From Nitrosomonas communis (GTDB lineage Bacteria; Pseudomonadota; Gammaproteobacteria; Burkholderiales; Nitrosomonadaceae): DNA of 64,000 nt. The notes beneath the pieces were generated by a model that was not told the DNA's origin, did no database searches, and saw nothing but the letters and a program-made list of their open reading frames with translations. The first letter of the stretch is position 1; every line of letters starts with the position of its first letter. This document shows, one piece after another, positions 46,693-56,672 of this stretch. Both the position numbers and the translations under genes were made by a program. The stretch is taken from positions 119,094-183,093 of the forward strand of contig NZ_FOUB01000002.1 in NCBI RefSeq assembly GCF_900114745.1, read 5' to 3'.

Positions 46693-49470
46693 TTAATGTA
46701 GCCTGAATAGATCGTGCAGTACTTCGTTAGATAACCTGTAGCCCTGATTAATGGCTTCTAGAATCTCACCAATATTACTTTCAAGATTAATATTCAAACG
46801 AAACATCCGGCCCTTTTTAACATTTGGATTATTCCCCAGCAGAGAGAGTGTAGCTATCAGGTCATGAGTAGCGGATTTGTTCAGCTTTAATGATAGTTCG
46901 GTATAGTGAAAATCCTGCAGCACTTGAAGTAATAGTTCCATTTCTTTGCCTGTGTTTGCCAGCATCTGCGCGGCTTTTTCAGATTGGAATTGCAATATGC
47001 CTGGCATTTCTGCCTCAAGGTGGCTGTTTCGAATGATGATATGATCGTCTTCGAGCATGATGGGAATGCTGCCGTCGAGACGGCCGTTCCCCGCCAATCC
47101 TTCTACTTTAATCAGATCAAAAAGAGCCTTGAGTTCGATATTATTTACGAGTATTAAGATGTCATTGCGAACAGAAGTTGGATCGATGAGTGTGGGCCCT
47201 AAAGACACGATGCCGCCGAGCAAGAAAAGGTTTGCTTTTTCGAGAATAATTCGAGGGGGTGAATCTTTAATTTGATAGGAAACCATCAGATTTTCCATGG
47301 CAATACCCGAATCAATATGTCGAATAGTCAAGTTTTGCTGGGGTGGGCTGCGCGGCGACAATAAGTCAATTAAATCCAGTGTTGCATTCAGCCCGCTGAT
47401 TTTGACGGCCTGATGGATAAACGATACATTATTTAAATCAAGTATGCTGCTGCTGCGTATGCCATTCTTGGACCATTTAAACTTAACCCTAGCGCTGACC
47501 ATGCCACTTACATCCTCCAACTGGGCAAGAGCGGGAAAAAGTGTTTTAGGTTGCAGGCCATCAGCTGCAAAAGTTAAAGGGGCAATCATTATCTTCAGCA
47601 TGCCTTCCTTGCCATCAAGCGCCTGCTCCCCTATGATTCTCAAATAGCGTGTGCCGGGTAGCCCACCGACAGCATCGATCGTATATGCCTGAGGTTGTCC
47701 ATGAACAGACTTGCTTTTAATCTTGCCAGAAAGGGAGAATGGGGCGAAGTAAGGTGTAGATACTTGATGAGATAGCTGACCAATCGTGAAGTCAGCAATC
47801 TTGTCATTCTCGGTAGTACCAAAGTTTAGGGTGGCTGCTATATCATTCAGTCGGATTTGTGATTGTAGTAGAGTCAGACTTGCATGACGCATCATACCTA
47901 GACCTTGATATTTTTCACCTGAGCCAAGTTTTCCGCTTAAGGATATTTTTCCTGGATAAATTTGTGCCTCTACCGCTGCCGCTTGTTTCTGTTTAACCAG
48001 TAATGTAATGGGACTAGGTAGTAGTACAAGGTGATGATTAAGTGCCGTTCCCCGCGAACTTTTTACCCGCTCGATATCCATCTTCTGGATAGACAGGCCT
48101 AAAGAGCTCTTGAGAGTGATAGCATCAATCGGGTCAATTTTTTTAATGGTGACCTGCCCCGGTTTTTGCAGTCCCATTCGCCAAGTGTCATGCTCAAAAC
48201 GAATCTGCAGCGGCAAGACAGCAGAGGTAGCGCGGGCAACTATCGGCCCGATAACGAGCCGGTCTGTTTCGGCATGCAGCTCAAGTTTTCCTGAACCCTT
48301 GGTTAACGCAGCATCTAGCCTGAGCAGACCATTCAGATTTGATAACTTTTGCGCATGGCTGAGGCTTTGCAGTTCCAGCCGGGCTTGACCGGCCAGCGTA
48401 AGATGCTGCAGCCAGCCGAGACCATCCAAATCATGCAGCGCATTATGGTAGAGCTCTTGAAAAGGAGGAGTCTGTCCTGTAACTTTCATTTGTAATGTGA
48501 CCATTCCACTATCTGGCTTTGCAAGACCAAGCAATTGCCATGGATAATGGTTGGCTGCATCGCTTGCGTTTAGAACCAGTTCAATGTCAGGTGTATTATC
48601 ATAATGACGTACCGTGGCATCAAGATGTGCCACGAGAGAGTCATCGGAAGCCATGAGTTTTCCCGTTAGGTGTGCGTTATTTTCATTCATTTGCAAGTTG
48701 AATCTGGCTTGCTCAAAAACTTTTTCCTCCTGTTCGCTATTAGGCAGATGAATATCGGATAGCACGAATTCAGCTTTGATGTGTTGTGGCTGCATTGCTG
48801 ATAATACGAAAGCAGCCTGGCCAGAGAGGTTAAAAATTTCTATCTGGGGAAAATTCAGTTTCCCTTCTGAGACAGTGATCTCGCCTTGGAGATGTCCCTG
48901 AGTACCCATGGCGATAGCAAGCGAGCTTTTTACTTGAACGAGTGAATCTTTAATTTCAGCGTCGAGATGAACAGTCGGAATGCCTGAATCAGCTTGAATA
49001 AAGTTACCTTCCAGCGTGATGGCAAAGTTACCCTGTACCGAACGCAAATGAATAATTGAATCCCATAATGAAATAGCAGGTAGCCAAATCGCACCGGTAT
49101 CTTCTCCAGTCGATGGAATGACCGATTGAAGTGAACCCAAAAGAGGTTGATCACTGCTCAAATCAAGCGCCGCTTGCAGCCCACTTATTTCAACTGAGCC
49201 TACTCTACCCGCCAGCAGGTCGCGCAAACGCCAGGTGATATGAATTTTGCTGATTTGCAGCTCATTATCCTTCCCTATAGACAAATTACGCAAAAGCAGG
49301 CTATTGAACGAAACATGCGTAACCGCAAGCGAATGAAGCAGGATCCCCTGTTTGCGTAGCTGATCGCTGATGAATGACGCTAGCAGAGGAAGAGAAACTA
49401 TGTAGAAGCTAAACACAGTTATACTGAAGCCGGCAATGAAAAGTAACCAAGTAGCTAGATGCTTGTTCAT
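46693..49470 (-). CDS. ydbH: YdbH-type AsmA-like intermembrane transport protein
   Basis: 925 residues from the ATG at 49470 (an in-frame TTG lies 24 bases upstream). One N-terminal membrane anchor (LLFIAGFSITVFSFYIVSLP), then a very long run of beta strands that should form the hydrophobic groove of an AsmA-like lipid bridge. The C-terminal third carries the conserved part VEGLAGNGRLDGSIPIMLED and PGILQFQSEKAAQMLANTG, typical of YdbH and its relatives. Together with TamB and YhdP this family moves phospholipids to the outer membrane in E. coli. First gene of the ydbH-ynbE-ydbL operon. Slightly longer than the E. coli protein. Confidence 0.9.
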   Translation of the reverse strand: MNKHLATWLLFIAGFSITVFSFYIVSLPLLASFISDQLRKQGILLHSLAVTHVSFNSLLLRNLSIGKDNELQISKIHITWRLRDLLAGRVGSVEISGLQAALDLSSDQPLLGSLQSVIPSTGEDTGAIWLPAISLWDSIIHLRSVQGNFAITLEGNFIQADSGIPTVHLDAEIKDSLVQVKSSLAIAMGTQGHLQGEITVSEGKLNFPQIEIFNLSGQAAFVLSAMQPQHIKAEFVLSDIHLPNSEQEEKVFEQARFNLQMNENNAHLTGKLMASDDSLVAHLDATVRHYDNTPDIELVLNASDAANHYPWQLLGLAKPDSGMVTLQMKVTGQTPPFQELYHNALHDLDGLGWLQHLTLAGQARLELQSLSHAQKLSNLNGLLRLDAALTKGSGKLELHAETDRLVIGPIVARATSAVLPLQIRFEHDTWRMGLQKPGQVTIKKIDPIDAITLKSSLGLSIQKMDIERVKSSRGTALNHHLVLLPSPITLLVKQKQAAAVEAQIYPGKISLSGKLGSGEKYQGLGMMRHASLTLLQSQIRLNDIAATLNFGTTENDKIADFTIGQLSHQVSTPYFAPFSLSGKIKSKSVHGQPQAYTIDAVGGLPGTRYLRIIGEQALDGKEGMLKIMIAPLTFAADGLQPKTLFPALAQLEDVSGMVSARVKFKWSKNGIRSSSILDLNNVSFIHQAVKISGLNATLDLIDLLSPRSPPQQNLTIRHIDSGIAMENLMVSYQIKDSPPRIILEKANLFLLGGIVSLGPTLIDPTSVRNDILILVNNIELKALFDLIKVEGLAGNGRLDGSIPIMLEDDHIIIRNSHLEAEMPGILQFQSEKAAQMLANTGKEMELLLQVLQDFHYTELSLKLNKSATHDLIATLSLLGNNPNVKKGRMFRLNINLESNIGEILEAINQGYRLSNEVLHDLFRLH

Positions 49471-49667
49471 CTTACAAATGGAGATTATTTGCAATCGTTA
49501 ATAGAACTATTGTAGCAACTGGCCGGAGCCTCTCAGTGATAGTTTCTGCAAAAATACAGAGAAGAGTAGAACGAGTAATAGAAAATCATCCTTTTGTTAC
49601 AATAAAAGCCAACCATGGCGTTATGGTCGCGATTACTCCTGAAAAACTCATCCAGTATGAATCAAGC

Positions 49668-50960
49668 ATGAAGCGTGTTATCCCGTTTTTTGTCCTCCTT
49701 GTATTGATCATTTTAAGTATGACTCCTTGTTATGCAGTGAACGTGAGCTTTAAAGGAGGCCCAAGAATCAAGAGCGATGAGGGTAATTTTGAGATAGGAC
49801 TCAACGGTCGCGCGCATCTGGATGTTCATTCATTTTATCCAGACCAAGCTGATCCCAATTATCCTCCATTCGGTAGTCAACTTCTCAGCAGTAATGATCG
49901 CGATGGGTTTAACTGGCGCCGTACCTACGCTACGCTCACAGGCAAAATCTACAGCTTGAATTTCAAATTTGAAAATGACTTTGCTGTCAATGCTAATAGT
50001 GCTTTCCCGCATAGCCTGCGTGAAGCCTGGCTTTCAACCAAACTAGGCCCAGGCCAGATTACACTGGGGCAATTCAAACCGTATCGTGGTATGGAAGAAT
50101 TAACCAGCTCCAACGAAATTACTCTGATGGAACGTCCATCCACTTCCTCTACCGGCATATATAGCGGACGACAGTTTTTAACTGGCATCGGTTATAAAGC
50201 AATGATCAGGGACAATATGGGCTTCGGTATCGATGTCATGAGTCTTTCCCATTTTGGTTTACCTATTGAAGGGATAACTTATGGTGGCCGCATGGTGTGG
50301 TTGCCGCTGGATAAAGAAGGCAACATTCTTCATCTTGGCTTCTCTCTCAGCAGAGATACGGCTAGTAAAGATTCGTTACCTGCCAAGATAGTCGATATCT
50401 ACGGGGGGCGTGAGGGGATAAGCCAATCTTTAGGGATGGCAGGGACAAGTCCAGGCGCACCGAAGAGTAATAGCCAATCGACTTTCTCTGCTGAAGCAGC
50501 GTATGCTTTCAAGGCGTTAACGCTACAAGGTGAATATGCGATATCGCATCTTGATAATACCCACCAAGTAAATGGAAACACAAAAGATTCCACTATCCAT
50601 GCCTTCTATATCCAGGCAAGCTGGTTTGTAACTGGAGAGAATGCAGTTTATAAGAAGGATCGTGGTACTTTTGGCAAGCCAAAACCGATCAGGAAATTGG
50701 GCGCACTGGAGCTTGCCGCCCGCTATGATCTCGCTGAGAACGTCAATCAAAGCCTTGGCGCGGATCCCTGCAAGACAGGGACTTCGAAATGCCAGGTTCA
50801 AGTCATCACGCTGGGTATTAATTGGTATCCTTACCAAAATATCCGTTTTATGCTGAATTATTACCTGACTGAAGCTAATATCGGTCATACAGGTTCTGAA
50901 ACACTAACGCGCAAAGATAATCCTTCAGTACTTTCTTTCCGCACTCAGTTAAGTTTCTAA
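49668..50960 (+). CDS. OprO/OprP-type phosphate-selective porin family protein
   Basis: 430 residues from the ATG at 49668, which starts a clean signal peptide (VIPFFVLLVLIILSMTPCYA). A longer frame begins at a GTG at 49536 and is possible, because the site before 49668 is weak. The mature barrel has NFEIGLNGRAHLDVHSFYPD, NFKFENDFAVNANSAFPHSL and REAWLSTKLGPGQITLGQFK, all typical of the OprO/OprP family, and ends in VLSFRTQLSF with the terminal Phe needed for barrel assembly. Likely a trimeric anion porin. Its stop codon TAA (50958-50960) is also the left target duplication of mobile element copy 7. Confidence 0.88.
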   Translation: MKRVIPFFVLLVLIILSMTPCYAVNVSFKGGPRIKSDEGNFEIGLNGRAHLDVHSFYPDQADPNYPPFGSQLLSSNDRDGFNWRRTYATLTGKIYSLNFKFENDFAVNANSAFPHSLREAWLSTKLGPGQITLGQFKPYRGMEELTSSNEITLMERPSTSSTGIYSGRQFLTGIGYKAMIRDNMGFGIDVMSLSHFGLPIEGITYGGRMVWLPLDKEGNILHLGFSLSRDTASKDSLPAKIVDIYGGREGISQSLGMAGTSPGAPKSNSQSTFSAEAAYAFKALTLQGEYAISHLDNTHQVNGNTKDSTIHAFYIQASWFVTGENAVYKKDRGTFGKPKPIRKLGALELAARYDLAENVNQSLGADPCKTGTSKCQVQVITLGINWYPYQNIRFMLNYYLTEANIGHTGSETLTRKDNPSVLSFRTQLSF

Positions 50961-51061
50961 TTCTATTTCTAAATCAAAATTGACTTTGTCGGCTTCACCT
51001 TGCCGTATTATTCATACTGTCTACGGCTCGCTTTCGCGTCATGTTTGATTTGGAAATGGAA
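50961..51061 (-). mobile_element. 101-bp inverted-repeat element, copy 7 (at a stop codon)
   Basis: Reverse orientation, 101 bp. Flanks TAA (50958-50960) and TAA (51062-51064) are a perfect duplication; the left one is the porin stop codon. Confidence 0.92.
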
Positions 51062-51167
51062 TAATCTGAAATTTAGCAAATTTGCTGCTAACTTAAAGAA
51101 AAGTTGAAGAAATATTTTCAATGAATAAAATGAGTTTTTAACAATAACCAAAGCTAGAGGAAGCATT

Positions 51168-52292
51168 ATTTCTGATCAGCGTGATTATTATGAGGTATTG
51201 GGTGTCGCCAAGGATGCCGATCAAAAGGCCATCAAGGATGCTTTTCGTACTCTTGCGCTGAAGTATCATCCAGACCGTAACAAAGATCCTGGGGCTGAGG
51301 AGCGTTTTAAGGAAATTGCTGAAGCTTATGCGATTCTCTCTGATCCGCAGAAGCGGGCAGAATATGATGCGCGCGGGTTTGCGGGAGTGGCAGGAACCAG
51401 CCGTGAGGATTTATTCAGCGGTATCAATTTTGAGGATATTTTTGGTGGACTCAATTTTGATTTCGGCATGGGTAATCTGTTTGATAGTTTCTTTCGTCGA
51501 GGGAGGCAAGGTAGGGAACGAGAAAGAGCAGTTCGTGGCGCAAATATCGAGGTAGAACTTTACGTCACACTGGAACGGGTGGCAGCAGGTGGGGAAGAAG
51601 TTGTGCATGTGCTGCGTCCTGCGGCTTGTCCAGCCTGTCATGGTACAGGAGGTGAAGGAGGTGTTGCGCCACGTAAATGTGAAACATGTGGTGGCACTGG
51701 GCGCATCACACATAGTCGTCGTGAGGAAAAAGAACACCTGTTGATTCAGCAGATTATTCTCTGCTCTGCTTGCCATGGGCGTGGGAGCATCATCGACCAT
51801 CCTTGCCGGGAATGTAATGGCAGCGGTGAGGTCGAACAAGAGGAAGTATTGACGGTAAAAATCCCGGTGGGGATTGAGGAGGGCATGGCATTGCGCATTC
51901 CTGGCAAAGGAATGTCAAGTCCTTCGCCTGATGGTGTCGCAGGCGATCTATATGTGGTGGTACGCACACGGCAAGACGCGCGCTTTGAGCGAGCGGGCGC
52001 TGATTTGTGGCACACCGTATTGCTACCGCTTACTGATGCTGTGCTGGGAACCCGACTCAATATGCAGACATTGCACGGCTCGATCGACGTGACCGTGCCC
52101 CCAGGCACACAGCCTGATGCGGTATTGCGTCTGAAAGGAAAAGGATTGCCCGCATTTAGAGGCGCACGAACTGGCGATCTCTATTTGCGGGTTCGATTGA
52201 ATGTGCCGGAGCATCCCTGCCGGGAAGAGCGGGAATTATATGAGCAATTGCGTGTGATTAGTCGCAAAGTGCATGAAGAAAAACCTGAATAA
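51168..52292 (+). CDS. dnaJ: DnaJ-family co-chaperone with unusual start codon
   Basis: About 374 residues, co-chaperone that stimulates DnaK ATPase. The J domain begins [15 protein letters not shown] and has HPD in [10 protein letters not shown] Gly/Phe-rich linker ([20 protein letters not shown]) follows, then four zinc-finger repeats [24 protein letters not shown] and CRECNGSG, then the substrate-binding C-terminal part. No ATG, GTG or TTG is available before the conserved J-domain start; a TTG at 51198 falls inside it (the L of YEVLGV). The best choice is ATT at 51168, with AGAGGA at a normal spacing. It is not beside dnaK, so a second, specialised DnaJ is likely. Confidence 0.85.
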   Translation: MSDQRDYYEVLGVAKDADQKAIKDAFRTLALKYHPDRNKDPGAEERFKEIAEAYAILSDPQKRAEYDARGFAGVAGTSREDLFSGINFEDIFGGLNFDFGMGNLFDSFFRRGRQGRERERAVRGANIEVELYVTLERVAAGGEEVVHVLRPAACPACHGTGGEGGVAPRKCETCGGTGRITHSRREEKEHLLIQQIILCSACHGRGSIIDHPCRECNGSGEVEQEEVLTVKIPVGIEEGMALRIPGKGMSSPSPDGVAGDLYVVVRTRQDARFERAGADLWHTVLLPLTDAVLGTRLNMQTLHGSIDVTVPPGTQPDAVLRLKGKGLPAFRGARTGDLYLRVRLNVPEHPCREERELYEQLRVISRKVHEEKPE

Positions 52293-52296
52293 GTCA

Positions 52297-52411
52297 TTCC
52301 ATTTCCAGATTAAACATGACTCGAATGCCATGACGCGAAGGCGAGCCGCAGACAGTATAAATAATACGACAAGATGAAGCCGACAAAGTCAGTTTTGATT
52401 TAGAAATGGAA
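52297..52411 (+). mobile_element. 101-bp-family inverted-repeat element, copy 8 (115 bp)
   Basis: Forward orientation, with an extra 14 or so bases near 52318-52332 that partly repeat ATGAC/ATGCCATGACG. It starts 4 bases after the DnaJ stop codon. Flanks TCA (52294-52296) and TAA (52412-52414), both TNA but unequal. Confidence 0.9.
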
Positions 52412-52494
52412 TAATAAATATGCTACTGTAACTTCTGACTAGGTTTTCCTTAACATGATGAATATATTATCCATGATTTAGGAGGCGGATGAGA

Positions 52495-53232
52495 ATGGCT
52501 GCCAAGCTGAGACCCATACATCATTTACCTGTCAAAATACTGCCCCAGCCGGATGAGACGACCTGTGGCCCGACTTGCTTGCATGCTGTGTATGACTACT
52601 GGGGCAGGAACGAGTCGCTGGAAGATCTCATTGCCCGCATCCGCAAAGTGGAAAGCGGCAGGGGCACATTTGATGTTTTTCTGGCTTGCGATGCTTTACG
52701 CAATGGTTTTCAGGCCACTATCTATACCTACAATCTGAAGGTATTCGATCCAACCTGGTTTGTGACAGGGGTGGATATTGCTGAGCGACTGCGCCAGCAG
52801 CGGGAGGCCAAGATGGATCACAGACTGCGTTACGTTACGGAAGGCTATCTTGAATTCCTGAGTCTGGGTGGGCGACTACGCTTGGCCGATCTTTCTTATG
52901 CATTGATTCATGGCTTATTGCGTCGTGGTCTTCCGATTCTGACTGGATTGAGTGCGACGTTTTTGTATCGTGCCGCGCGCGAGCATGGACCGGATGATAT
53001 ACCGGATGATATATGCGGTTTCCCTGCGGGCCATTTCGTGGTTATCGCAGGTTATAATCGCACTAGGCGTATGCTGTTAATAGCTGATCCTTATGGGCCG
53101 ACCCAGGAATACTGGAGTAATATTGACCGGGTGATCGGAGCGATTTTGTTGGGAATTGTGACGTATGATTCCAACTTGTTAGTCATCCATCCTCCACGAA
53201 CACTCGAACAACAGACGATTGAGCTATCATGA
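52495..53232 (+). CDS. C39-like cysteine peptidase
   Basis: 245 residues from the ATG at 52495, which has AGGAGG at 9 bases; an ATG two codons upstream is too close to that site. Papain-like fold: the active-site Cys is in QPDETTCGPTCLHAVYDYWG (Cys24), the His in GFPAGHFVVIAGYN, and the Asp/Asn partner in LLIADPYGPTQEYW. This is the C39 bacteriocin-processing type without a transporter. No signal peptide, so cytoplasmic. Its stop overlaps the start of the ATP-grasp gene (ATGA). Such peptidases with an RLAN ATP-grasp and a GCS2 ligase have been predicted from genome context to make or trim a modified peptide. Confidence 0.88.
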   Translation: MAAKLRPIHHLPVKILPQPDETTCGPTCLHAVYDYWGRNESLEDLIARIRKVESGRGTFDVFLACDALRNGFQATIYTYNLKVFDPTWFVTGVDIAERLRQQREAKMDHRLRYVTEGYLEFLSLGGRLRLADLSYALIHGLLRRGLPILTGLSATFLYRAAREHGPDDIPDDICGFPAGHFVVIAGYNRTRRMLLIADPYGPTQEYWSNIDRVIGAILLGIVTYDSNLLVIHPPRTLEQQTIELS

Positions 53233-54704
53233 GCAACCTCATTGTTGTCAGCAATCCTCATGATTGGCCACTGAATATTCCTGATATAACGGTGGTGCCT
53301 GCCAGAGTGTATTTGACTGAGCCGACCTATGGCAGCCAGCTCAGCAGAGTGCGTGTCTTCAATCTATGTAAATCCTATCGCTACCAAAGCCTAGGCTATT
53401 ATGTTTCACTACTGGCTGAAGCTCGCGGGCATAAGCCTTTTCCTCGGGTGAACGTTATCGAGGATCTGCTATCCCCAGGTTTGGTGCGATTGATTACTGA
53501 GAATCTGGATAAACAGATACAAAAATCACTGGCTTTAATCAAATCAGAGCAATTCGAGCTTAGCATTTATTTTGGCCGTAATGTGGCCAAACATTACGAT
53601 CAGCTCAGTCGCCAGTTGTTTAATTTGTTGCCGGCGCCATTGCTGCGTGCTTATTTCGATCGTCAGGGGGATCAGTGGCGCATTCGCAACATCAAGGCTA
53701 TCGCTGCGAGCGATATTCCATTGCAACACCAGGGCTTTGTCATGCAGGCTGCCACAGATTATTTTTCCGGACGCAAGCCATGGATACAGAAGCAAATTGT
53801 ACCTCGTTATGATTTAGCTATTCTGCGTGACCCAAACGATCCTGAGCCGCCCTCCAATGCCAAGGCAATGAAACAATTCGAGAAGGCAGCAGAAAATCTT
53901 GGCATGCATGTCGAATTTATTACGCGTACTGATTTTGGCCGATTACCTGAATTTGATGCGCTGTTTATACGTGATACGACCTATGTCAATCATTACACTT
54001 ATCGCTTCTCACGGCGGGCTGCTGCCGAAGGTTTGGTGGTAATTGATGACCCAAATTCCATTCTCAAGTGCAACAACAAAGTATATCTGGCCGAATTAAT
54101 GGTCCGGCACCGCATTCCCGTACCTAAAACTTTATTGGTTCATCGGGACAATGTCGAACAGGTCATTCCTGCGCTCACCTTGCCATGTGTGCTCAAGCAG
54201 CCGGATAGCTCATTCTCGCTGGGGGTAGCGAAAGTTACGACGGAAGAAGAGTTGCGTCACAAGGTGCATGAATTGCTGGACAAATCAGAGCTGATCGTTG
54301 CCCAGGAATATCTGCCAACCGAATTCGACTGGCGTGTAGCCATACTGGATCGTCGCCCCTTATTTGTCTGCAAATATTACATGGCGCCGGGGCACTGGCA
54401 GATTGTCAAGCATGGCGCACACAAACATGATTACGTCGAAGGACTCACACAAGCTTTCTCACTGGAAGAAGCTCCGCCCAAGGTAGTGAAAATGGCGCTC
54501 AAGGCAGCCAATCTGATCGGTGATGGTTTGTATGGAGTAGATATCAAGGAGGTCGGCAAGCGCTGTTATGTCATCGAAATTAATGATAATCCCAACGTCG
54601 ATGCTGGCAATGAGGATGGTATTCTCCAGGATATCTTGTATCAACAGATTATGACGATATTTTTGCATCGATTGGATCGGCGTAAGCAAGCAGGGGAATG
54701 GTGA
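53229..54704 (+). CDS. RimK-like ATP-grasp ligase with RLAN N-terminal domain
   Basis: 491 residues. The N-terminal 180 residues form an RLAN-type domain (VYLTEPTYGSQLSRVRVFNL, YRYQSLGYYVSLLAEARGHK). The ATP-grasp part follows: IDDPNSILKCNNKVYLAELM, the Lys in PCVLKQPDSSFSLGVAKV, the hinge IVAQEYLPTEFDWRVAILD and the metal-binding end YVIEINDNPNVDAGNEDG. RimK-like enzymes join an amino acid (often glutamate) to a carboxyl end using ATP. Overlaps the peptidase gene by 4 bases and the GCS2 gene by 7, so translation of all three is coupled. The substrate is unknown. Confidence 0.9.
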   Translation: MSNLIVVSNPHDWPLNIPDITVVPARVYLTEPTYGSQLSRVRVFNLCKSYRYQSLGYYVSLLAEARGHKPFPRVNVIEDLLSPGLVRLITENLDKQIQKSLALIKSEQFELSIYFGRNVAKHYDQLSRQLFNLLPAPLLRAYFDRQGDQWRIRNIKAIAASDIPLQHQGFVMQAATDYFSGRKPWIQKQIVPRYDLAILRDPNDPEPPSNAKAMKQFEKAAENLGMHVEFITRTDFGRLPEFDALFIRDTTYVNHYTYRFSRRAAAEGLVVIDDPNSILKCNNKVYLAELMVRHRIPVPKTLLVHRDNVEQVIPALTLPCVLKQPDSSFSLGVAKVTTEEELRHKVHELLDKSELIVAQEYLPTEFDWRVAILDRRPLFVCKYYMAPGHWQIVKHGAHKHDYVEGLTQAFSLEEAPPKVVKMALKAANLIGDGLYGVDIKEVGKRCYVIEINDNPNVDAGNEDGILQDILYQQIMTIFLHRLDRRKQAGEW

Positions 54705-55939
54705 AGGCCATGTTGCCCGCTTTCTCAAGTTACGGCATTGAATTGGAATACATGATTGTCGATCGCGAAAGCCTTTCCGTTCTACCTATTGCAGATGAAG
54801 TGCTGCATAAACTTTCGGGCAAATATGTTTCTGAAGTCGAGTGCGGTCGGCTGGCCTGGTCCAATGAGCTCGTTCTGCATCTGCTTGAACTCAAGAATGC
54901 TGAGCCTGAGCCGAATATTGAATCTCTTGCCGTATTGTTTCAGAAAGAAATTCAGCACATCAATAATGAACTTGAATTGATGGGTGCTAGATTGATGCCT
55001 TCTGCCATGCATCCCTGGATGAACCCCCGAATCGAGACACGATTATGGCCGCATGATCATGCAGAAATCTATCGTGCTTATGATCATATTTTTGATTGCA
55101 AACGCCATGGCTGGGCCAACCTGCAGAGCATGCATCTCAATATGCCTTTTGCTGACGATGCCGAATTCGCCCGCTTGCATGCTGCCATCCGGCTGTTGTT
55201 ACCCATTTTGCCTGCACTGGCAGCCAGCTCACCAATTGTTGAAGGGTATCAAGCCAGTTTTCTGGATTGCCGCATGCAAAATTACCTGACACATCAAATC
55301 AAAATCCCTTCGACCATGGGCAAAGTGATACCAGACACGATCACGACTCGTGCTGCCTATGAAAAGCAGATTCTAGCGCCGATGTATCAAGAGATCACTG
55401 CGCTCGACCCAAAAGGCATCTTACAGCATGAATGGTTCAATGTACGGGGTGCAGCAGCACGTTTTGTACGCAATGCCATCGAAATCCGGGTAATCGATAT
55501 ACAGGAATGCCCGTATGTCGATCTGGCTATCGCTGCAGTGGTGCGTGATGTCGTGCATGCATTGTATAACCAGCATACCGCACCATTCGCTAATCAGCAG
55601 GCGATCAGTACTGATTCTCTGGCCAAGATCCTAAACGACTGCATACGAGATGCCGAGCAAGCCAGAATTACTGACCAGGAATATCTGAGACTAATGGGCT
55701 GCTCTGCACAACACTGCGAAGCACGCGAGCTGTGGCAGCATTTAATTGCCTCAGTCCTGTCAGAGCGAAGTGTACAACCCTGGCAGCAGGCGTTAACCGT
55801 AATTCTGGAACAGGGCACGCTGGCACGCCGTATCTTGCGTGCTGTTGATCAGGATTTTAGTCTGGCGCGGCTAAAAACTGTCTACAGAGAACTATGCGAT
55901 TGCTTGCATGCAGGGCGGCTGTTTGTTGGAATAAGTTAA
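54698..55939 (+). CDS. Glutamate-cysteine ligase family 2 (GCS2/YbdK-like) protein
   Basis: 413 residues. Carboxylate-amine ligase of the GCS2 fold: SYGIELEYMIVDRESLSVLP at the start, the metal/ATP Glu in VECGRLAWSNELVLHLLELK, the substrate loop HAEIYRAYDHIFDCKRHGW and QSMHLNMPF, and the C-terminal RNAIEIRVIDIQECPYVD. Family members join glutamate to an amine. Last gene of the coupled operon; its ATG at 54698 overlaps the ATP-grasp stop. With two different ligases and one peptidase the operon could build and cleave a gamma-linked peptide. Confidence 0.9.
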   Translation: MVKAMLPAFSSYGIELEYMIVDRESLSVLPIADEVLHKLSGKYVSEVECGRLAWSNELVLHLLELKNAEPEPNIESLAVLFQKEIQHINNELELMGARLMPSAMHPWMNPRIETRLWPHDHAEIYRAYDHIFDCKRHGWANLQSMHLNMPFADDAEFARLHAAIRLLLPILPALAASSPIVEGYQASFLDCRMQNYLTHQIKIPSTMGKVIPDTITTRAAYEKQILAPMYQEITALDPKGILQHEWFNVRGAAARFVRNAIEIRVIDIQECPYVDLAIAAVVRDVVHALYNQHTAPFANQQAISTDSLAKILNDCIRDAEQARITDQEYLRLMGCSAQHCEARELWQHLIASVLSERSVQPWQQALTVILEQGTLARRILRAVDQDFSLARLKTVYRELCDCLHAGRLFVGIS

Positions 55940-56311
55940 AGCCAAGCAGAGAGAATGTGATGTGATCTAGGCGGTTTACTTTATCATTAGCTGTGCACAC
56001 GGTGGCAATCATATCCCATGCCAATTTCATAACCTGTTCCGTATAAGACTGTTTAGCCCTGATTCAAGATTGCCCGGCGGCTTGTGGGGCTTAATTTCCT
56101 TGGCAAGCTCACCTTGTTTGTCAACATACCTCAATTTTTCTTATTCTTTTTTTAAAGATTTTCTTTAGTCATTTTTAAAGATTTTCCTTATAACTAATTA
56201 AGGCATGTGCTTATTTTTATTGCATGAAATGCCATATACGATTCCTACTGAAATAGGGGGTTATGTAAAACATTTTGATGAAACTGGGAATAGTTTCTAA
56301 GGAGAAAAAAA
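55940..56311. other. Intergenic region with a direct repeat
   Basis: 372 AT-rich bases. Two exact copies of TTTTTAAAGATTTTC at 56149-56163 and 56172-56186, spaced by one helical turn pair, could be a regulator site. No gene is seen. Confidence 0.5.
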
Positions 56312-56572
56312 ATGAATCTATTCAATAAAAAAACTATACTTGTAAGCATCCTTCTTGCGTTTGGTGCCTCCGGACATGTATTGGCTAACCCAATAAATAC
56401 TTCAGCGAGTGGAACGAGTTCTACTAAGGTGGCTACCATTACCGACAACATTCATGGTAGCTCTCAAGCAAATCAACTGGATCAAGCCAGTAAACAAACA
56501 CAACCACGGCAACAAATCAAACAGAAGAAAAACAAAAAATTTCACCGAACGATCTATCCTATGTTCCCATAG
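56312..56572 (+). CDS. Small exported basic protein (86 aa)
   Basis: AAGGAG lies 8 bases before the ATG. The signal peptide is clear (KKTILVSILLAFGASGHVLA, cleavage after VLA). The mature 60 residues are Thr/Ser/Gln-rich, turning Lys/Arg-rich at the end (KQTQPRQQIKQKKNKKFHRT). No cysteine or known domain; unknown family. A strong terminator follows about 100 bases later, so it is a single-gene transcript. Confidence 0.75.
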   Translation: MNLFNKKTILVSILLAFGASGHVLANPINTSASGTSSTKVATITDNIHGSSQANQLDQASKQTQPRQQIKQKKNKKFHRTIYPMFP

Positions 56573-56672
56573 ATCAAGCGCTGCCCAGACCAAAAGAGTC
56601 ATCAATACTGCTTGAAAGATAATAGAAATACCTATTAGTCAGGCCCATGCCAAGCGCAAAATTCAACTCTTC

